Assembly: GCA_945788625.1 (NCBI GenBank) | Contig: CALZMQ010000036.1 | Location: forward strand, 1 to 35,172 | From: an uncultured Woeseiaceae bacterium | GTDB lineage: Bacteria; Pseudomonadota; Gammaproteobacteria; Steroidobacterales; Woeseiaceae | Length of the DNA stretch: 35,172 nt | Direction: 5' to 3' | Part shown: positions 31,186 through 35,172 of the stretch, one piece after another | Position numbering within the stretch: the first letter of the stretch is position 1 | How the letters are laid out: every line of letters begins with the position of its first letter | Notes under the pieces: generated by a model | Databases searched by the model: none | Seen by the model: the letters and a program-made list of their open reading frames with translations, nothing else | Told to the model about the DNA's origin: nothing | Program-made: the position numbers and the translations under genes

Positions 31186-32706
31186 ATGAAGCAGCGTTAC
31201 GTCTACGTGCTCGCGGCATTGCTGACGATCGTTGGCCTGTCCGTCTTCACCTATAAGTGGCAAGTGCTCGGCTTCCCGCTCGGCGAGGATCAGGAAACGC
31301 CCGTATGGACCGTCGAGTCGGCCATCAGTTTCGACAGCGGCCCGGGTTCAATCAAGGTGCAGCTGCACGTGCCCACGCTGACGCCCGGCTTCAGGATGCT
31401 CAACGAGAACTCCGTATCGCGAGGCTACGGATTCAGCCTGAACTACGGTAGCGGCGGGCGCGAGGCGCAATGGGCAATTCGTCGCGCCGACGGTGAACAG
31501 ACTATTTATTACCGCATTTCGGTGTACGAAGACGACAGCGTCGACCAGTCGGACACGACGCCGCCGTTTCCGCCGCCGCCCGTGATCGATGAGCCCTTCA
31601 AGACGGCGGTCGATGTACTCGTATCGGACGTGCGCGATCACTCGGCCGACACAGCCTCTTTTACGACAGAACTGCTGCGCCGCGTAAACGACCGGTCGCC
31701 GGACCCGAACGTGGAACTCCTGATGGCAGGCGTTGATTCGAACGCGGACTTCGTCAGCGTGGTCACGACAATACTCGCGGCGGCGCGTATCCCGGCGCGC
31801 ATGGTACGCGGCTTTCCGCTGTCGGGTCGGCAGCGCAGCGCAGCGCTTGTGGCATGGTTGGAGGTGCACGACGGCGATCAGTGGCTGTATTTCAATCCGG
31901 CGACCGGCGAGGAGAGTTTCCCGGATCGCTTCCTGGTCTGGTGGCGTGGCAATGAGCCGCTCGTGAATGTCGAAGGCGGCAGCAATGTCGAGGTCGGGTT
32001 CGCGATTCAGCAGAACCACCTCGATGCGGTCGCGATCGCGGAAACCCAGGCGGCACAGCGCGGCACGAGTGCCGTCGACTTTTCTCTTTACAGCCTGCCT
32101 ATTCAAACGCAGGCCGTGTACAGCGTGCTGCTCATGATTCCTGTGGGTGCGTTGATCATGGTCGTCATGCGCAACCTCATCGGTATCGACGCTTTCGGTA
32201 CGTTCATGCCGGTACTGATCGCGCTGGCGTTTCGTGAAACCAAGCTACTCTGGGGCGTCGTGTTGTTCACGTTGCTGGTCGCGCTAGGCCTCAGTATTCG
32301 CTTCCTGCTCGATCGGCTTCGATTGTTGCTCGTGCCGCGGCTGAGTGCCGTACTGATTGTCGTTGTGATGCTGATGCTCTTTATCAGCCTGACCTCGCAT
32401 CGGCTCGGAATGGAGACGGGGCTTTCCGTAGCGCTGTTCCCGATGGTAATCATCGCCATGACCATCGAACGCATGTCGGTAGTCTGGGAAGAACGCGGCG
32501 CGGCTGATGCAATGCGTGCCGGCCTTGGCAGCCTCGTCGTTGCGATTGCAGCATACATATTCATGGGCATGCCCTGGCTGGAACACCTGGTCTTTACGTT
32601 TCCTGAATTGCTGCTCGTGATTCTCGCGCTGGTCGTGCTCGCGGGCCGCTACACGGGCTACCGCCTGACCGAGCTGCGGCGCTTCAAGGCGCTGTCGACA
32701 GACTGA
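31186..32706 (+). CDS. Inactive transglutaminase fused to seven membrane helices
   Basis: The 506-residue protein has one N-terminal membrane helix (YVYVLAALLTIVGLSVFTYK), a periplasmic region to about residue 305 and about seven further helices to residue 495. The periplasmic part contains a transglutaminase-like fold (FVSVVTTILAAARIPARMVR, then VAWLEVHDGDQWLYFNPATG). The catalytic Cys is missing, the usual H of HAW is V, and the usual D of DP is N, so it should be catalytically dead. This matches the family described as inactive transglutaminase with seven TM helices, normally encoded with the ATP-grasp protein that follows. The substrate and role are not established; peptide or envelope modification is inferred. 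AGGGGGG precedes the ATG. The stop overlaps the next start by one base. Confidence 0.87.
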   Translation: MKQRYVYVLAALLTIVGLSVFTYKWQVLGFPLGEDQETPVWTVESAISFDSGPGSIKVQLHVPTLTPGFRMLNENSVSRGYGFSLNYGSGGREAQWAIRRADGEQTIYYRISVYEDDSVDQSDTTPPFPPPPVIDEPFKTAVDVLVSDVRDHSADTASFTTELLRRVNDRSPDPNVELLMAGVDSNADFVSVVTTILAAARIPARMVRGFPLSGRQRSAALVAWLEVHDGDQWLYFNPATGEESFPDRFLVWWRGNEPLVNVEGGSNVEVGFAIQQNHLDAVAIAETQAAQRGTSAVDFSLYSLPIQTQAVYSVLLMIPVGALIMVVMRNLIGIDAFGTFMPVLIALAFRETKLLWGVVLFTLLVALGLSIRFLLDRLRLLLVPRLSAVLIVVVMLMLFISLTSHRLGMETGLSVALFPMVIIAMTIERMSVVWEERGAADAMRAGLGSLVVAIAAYIFMGMPWLEHLVFTFPELLLVILALVVLAGRYTGYRLTELRRFKALSTD

Positions 32707-33662
32707 TGTTCGCGATCGCCAGAAAACTGCGTGGCGCCGGCATCCTCGGGCTGAACGAACGTAACGCGGACTACATCATGCGCCTGAATCCCAGGCGCCT
32801 GTTTCCGCTCGTAGACGACAAGGTGCAGACGAAGAAGCTCGCGCTCGAGGCCGGAATGGCGGTACCGGATCTATACGGCATCATCGCGAACCAGGGCGAG
32901 GTTCGGACGTTCGCCAAGATCGTCGGCGAGCGCGACAGTTTTGTCATCAAACCCGCACGGGGCAGCGGCGGCGACGGCATTCTTGTCGTGACCGGCCGCA
33001 GCCAGCGCAGGCGCGACAGTTACCGCCTGAGCAGCGGCGTTGTCGTTTCCGAAGGCGAAATCCTGCATCACATTTCCAATACCGTTGGCGGCCAATACAG
33101 CCTGAGCGGCACCCGCGACAAGGCGCTGATCGAGTACTGCGTGCATTTCGATCCGACCTTCGCCGAAGTCAGCTACCAGGGCGTGCCGGATATCCGCGTT
33201 GTCGTGTATCGTGGCTACCCGGCCATGGCAATGGTCCGATTACCGACGCGCGCCTCGGACGGCAAGGCGAATCTTCACCAGGGCGCAGTTGGCGCGGGCG
33301 TGGATCTGCAAACGGGCGAGACGCTGAACGGCGTACTCGAAAACAAGGTAGTCGACGAACATCCGGATACAGGCGCGCTGGTCGCGGGGCTGAGAATTCC
33401 CCGCTGGGACTTTATTCTCGAGTCGGCGGCGCGCGGCTACGACGTGACCGGCCTCGGCTACCTCGGCGTCGACATGGTCATCGACCGCGACCGTGGGCCG
33501 CTAATATTGGAAATGAACGCCAGGCCGGGACTCAACATCCAGATCGCGAACTCTGCCGGGCTTGCCAGTCGCATTGCCCGTATCGAAGAGGATTACAATA
33601 CTTCGGCAACCCCCGCGGAACGCGCTGCCTGGGCGAAGCAAGCGTTTCCTGCGCCAGGTTAA
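32706..33662 (+). CDS. Alpha-L-glutamate ligase-like ATP-grasp protein
   Basis: The 318-residue protein is a RimK-like ATP-grasp enzyme, the partner of the transglutaminase/7TM protein before it. Visible ATP-grasp elements are the glycine-rich loop KPARGSGGDGILVV, the ISNTVGGQYSLSGTRDKALI region, and the metal-binding strand PLILEMNARPGLNIQIANSA with E and N. Enzymes of this fold join an acid to an amine, often adding amino acids to peptides or proteins; the substrate here is unknown. Start and stop codons of the pair overlap (TGATG), indicating coupled translation and perhaps a membrane complex. The usual third gene, a retropepsin-like protease, is not adjacent. The stop lies eight bases from the convergent sstT. 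Confidence 0.9.
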   Translation: MFAIARKLRGAGILGLNERNADYIMRLNPRRLFPLVDDKVQTKKLALEAGMAVPDLYGIIANQGEVRTFAKIVGERDSFVIKPARGSGGDGILVVTGRSQRRRDSYRLSSGVVVSEGEILHHISNTVGGQYSLSGTRDKALIEYCVHFDPTFAEVSYQGVPDIRVVVYRGYPAMAMVRLPTRASDGKANLHQGAVGAGVDLQTGETLNGVLENKVVDEHPDTGALVAGLRIPRWDFILESAARGYDVTGLGYLGVDMVIDRDRGPLILEMNARPGLNIQIANSAGLASRIARIEEDYNTSATPAERAAWAKQAFPAPG

Positions 33663-33670
33663 CCTCAACA

Positions 33671-34876
33671 TCAATGCTCTTTGGCCGCTACGGCCGCGGT
33701 GAAGACGACGTCGGTCGAGCTATTCAAAGCAGTCTCCGCGGAGTCCTGCAAAACGCTGATGACGAATCCGACGGCGACGACCTGCATCGCGACGTCGTTG
33801 GAAATACCGAACAGGCCGCAGCTCAACGGAATGAGTAGCAACGAGCCTCCGGCGACGCCCGACGCGCCGCAGGCGGACAGCGCGGCGACAACGCTAAGCA
33901 ATAACGCCGTGGGCAAATCGACATTGATACCGAGAGTATGCGCGGCAGCCAGCGTCAGCACCGTGATGGTGATGGCGGCGCCGCCCATGTTGATTGTCGC
34001 GCCGAGCGGAATCGATACGGCGTAGGTGTCTTTTTCGAGGTCGAGGCGCTCGCACAGGGCCAGGTTGACGGGGATATTGGCCGCGGAGCTGCGTGTAAAA
34101 AACGCGGTTACCCCGCTTTCCCGAAGCGCCGTGAGCACGATCGGGTAGGGGTTCCTTCGGGTTTTGATCCAGACGATCAGCGGATTGACGAGCAGTGCCA
34201 TGATCAGCATGCTGCCGAGCAACACGGTCAGGATGCGCGCATAGCCGCCGAGCACCGACAAGCCCGACTCCGCCAGGTTGCCCGCGACAAGCCCGAATAT
34301 GCCGATCGGTGCGAGGCGAATGACGATTCGAACGATGTGCGTGACCGCGTCCGCTGTATCCGCGAGCATCTGCCGCGTGGATTCGGCCGCGTGATGCAGG
34401 AAGACTCCGAGCAACACGCCCCAGACCAGGATGCCGATGAAGTTGCCGGTCAGGATCGCGTTGACCGGGTTGTCGACCAGCTTTTGCAGCAGCGCGCCGA
34501 GAACCTCCGCGATGCCCTGCGGTGCGCTCGCGTCGACGTCCGTCACCTGCAGGGCGAGCGTAGTTGGAAACAAGGTGCTCATCGTCACCGCGAGCAGTGC
34601 GGCGGCGACCGTCCCGACGAGGTACATCGCGACAATGGGTCGCATCTGCGATGTGTGGCTCTTCCTGCGGTTAGCAATCGCCGATGCGACCAGCACCAGT
34701 ACCAGTACCGGTGCCACGGCCTTGAGCGCCTGGACGAACAATTTGCCGAGTACCATCGAGCCCTTGGCAGCTTCGGGCGATATCAGCGACAGCGCAACGC
34801 CGGCAGCGATACCTATCGCGATCTGCAGTACGAGACTGCCCGACGCGATTCGATTGAGTATTGTTGTTGTTTTCAT
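33671..34876 (-). CDS. sstT: Sodium:serine/threonine symporter SstT
   Basis: SstT takes up serine and threonine with sodium across the inner membrane (DAACS/glutamate-transporter fold). The 401-residue product matches E. coli SstT closely through its length: GTLFV-like [40 protein letters not shown] with the hairpin serines, [20 protein letters not shown], and the C-terminal [20 protein letters not shown]. Eight or so helices and two re-entrant loops are expected. The ATG at 34876 fits the E. coli start; an upstream TTG at 34921 would add 15 residues without similarity. It is convergent with the ATP-grasp gene and divergent from the last gene. Confidence 0.95.
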   Translation of the reverse strand: MKTTTILNRIASGSLVLQIAIGIAAGVALSLISPEAAKGSMVLGKLFVQALKAVAPVLVLVLVASAIANRRKSHTSQMRPIVAMYLVGTVAAALLAVTMSTLFPTTLALQVTDVDASAPQGIAEVLGALLQKLVDNPVNAILTGNFIGILVWGVLLGVFLHHAAESTRQMLADTADAVTHIVRIVIRLAPIGIFGLVAGNLAESGLSVLGGYARILTVLLGSMLIMALLVNPLIVWIKTRRNPYPIVLTALRESGVTAFFTRSSAANIPVNLALCERLDLEKDTYAVSIPLGATINMGGAAITITVLTLAAAHTLGINVDLPTALLLSVVAALSACGASGVAGGSLLLIPLSCGLFGISNDVAMQVVAVGFVISVLQDSAETALNSSTDVVFTAAVAAKEH

Positions 34877-34941
34877 TTTGTCCGGGTCCGATGTTGATGT
34901 GCCAGCGATGGCCGGGGGCAATATATCACTTCAGATTCGAA

Positions 34942-34950
34942 TGTTATGAT
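34942..34950 (+). promoter_or_regulatory. Extended -10 promoter before the last gene
   Basis: TGTTATGAT contains a TG one base before the hexamer TATGAT (34945-34950), an extended -10 element. No good -35 is seen, which extended -10 promoters do not need. The start would be near 34957, giving a leader of about 27 bases with GGTGA before the ATG at 34984. Confidence 0.45.
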
Positions 34951-34983
34951 TTGCACTCACATAATCATTCGCGTGGTGAATTG

Positions 34984-35172
34984 ATGAGGCTAGCGGCAGC
35001 AACAGCGACATTGTTGACAACTGTGGTAGTGATCATTCTGCTCTCGTCTGCAGGCGCTGCCGACAACCAGGTGACAGTTGAAGCGGCCGGCCGGTTCGTG
35101 GCGCCGACCAACCGATTCATTACTTACCATGGATACGTGAATGGTATCCGGGATGGAACTGCACAGTATGAC
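34984..35172 (+). CDS. Secreted or periplasmic protein, N-terminal fragment (cut by window edge)
   Basis: The frame is open from the ATG to the last base, giving 63 residues. The N-terminus is a clear signal peptide: one positive charge (MRLAAATATL), a hydrophobic core (LTTVVVIILLSS) and a likely cleavage site after SAGAA, before DNQVTVEA. The visible mature part (AAGRFVAPTNRFITYHGYVN, then GIRDGTAQYD) is not one I recognise. GGTGA lies four bases upstream of the start codon. It is divergent from sstT. Function is unknown. Confidence 0.75.
   Translation, partial: MRLAAATATLLTTVVVIILLSSAGAADNQVTVEAAGRFVAPTNRFITYHGYVNGIRDGTAQYD

Noticed and set aside
33938..34897. 319-codon plus-strand frame opposite sstT
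   Set aside because: Q/R/H/D-rich antisense translation with no domain; sstT matches its family throughout.
1..35172. Prophage, insertion sequence, CRISPR array or defence island
   Set aside because: No integrase, transposase, phage structural gene, cas gene or regularly spaced repeat array was seen; gene order is that of a core chromosome.

Overview
The window reads as about 35 kb of chromosome from a free-living, aerobic, GC-rich gammaproteobacterium. The evidence is family content plus gammaproteobacterial synteny: holA-nadD-rsfS-rlmH, maf-rng-yhdP-(nit)-tldD, divergent darP/tldE, ygfB-pepP-ubiH-ubiI, and zapA-6S RNA-ygfA. A Vfr/CRP-type cAMP receptor protein fits this. I cannot name the genus; a marine or sediment lineage outside the Enterobacterales is a guess. 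I see no phage, insertion sequence, integrase, CRISPR array or classical defence island, so most of the window is housekeeping.

Layout. 1-10.6 kb (+): the end of DNA polymerase III delta, NAD synthesis (nadD), ribosome silencing and methylation (rsfS, rlmH), Maf, RNase G, the giant AsmA-like YhdP, a nitrilase-family amidase and the protease subunit TldD. 10.6-11.2 kb: two small unrecognised genes, one a 56-residue acidic peptide with a CRP-like site, a perfect Shine-Dalgarno and its own terminator. 11.2-14.4 kb (-): an ExeA-type ATPase fused to an FHA domain, purK, purE and a half-length darP. 14.5-18.4 kb: tldE (+), a YihY/BrkB membrane protein (-), a patch of REP-like repeats, and purC (-). 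18.5-21.5 kb: djlA and rpe (+), vfr/crp and coq7 (-). 21.5-23.5 kb (+): a DUF481 outer-membrane protein, rplM-rpsI and tRNA-Gln(CUG). 23.5-26.7 kb (-): duplicated tRNA tail and hairpins, rpiA, a lysine-rich histone H1-like repeat protein, fau/ygfA, 6S RNA, zapA and a small coiled-coil gene. 26.8-33.7 kb (+): ygfB, pepP, ubiH and ubiI, then an inactive-transglutaminase/7TM protein with an ATP-grasp ligase. 33.7-35.2 kb: sstT (-) and the start of a secreted protein (+).

Working together. TldD and TldE form one heterodimeric metalloprotease encoded at two nearby loci. UbiH, UbiI and Coq7 supply three O2-dependent ring hydroxylations of ubiquinone, indicating aerobic respiration. PurK, PurE and PurC perform consecutive purine steps. 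ZapA and its coiled-coil neighbour belong to cell division, and 6S RNA sits in its usual place after zapA.

The best candidates for something new are: (i) the small CRP-site peptide gene beside tldD; (ii) three minus-strand genes (coq7, rpiA and the zapA-upstream gene) whose -10 boxes sit so close to the start codon that the mRNAs would be leaderless or nearly so; (iii) the membrane transglutaminase/ATP-grasp pair without its usual retropepsin partner; (iv) a mini-ORF coupled to rsfS; and (v) repeat and hairpin elements at 17.3 and 23.5 kb. All coordinates and motifs were read by eye; no search or folding program was run.
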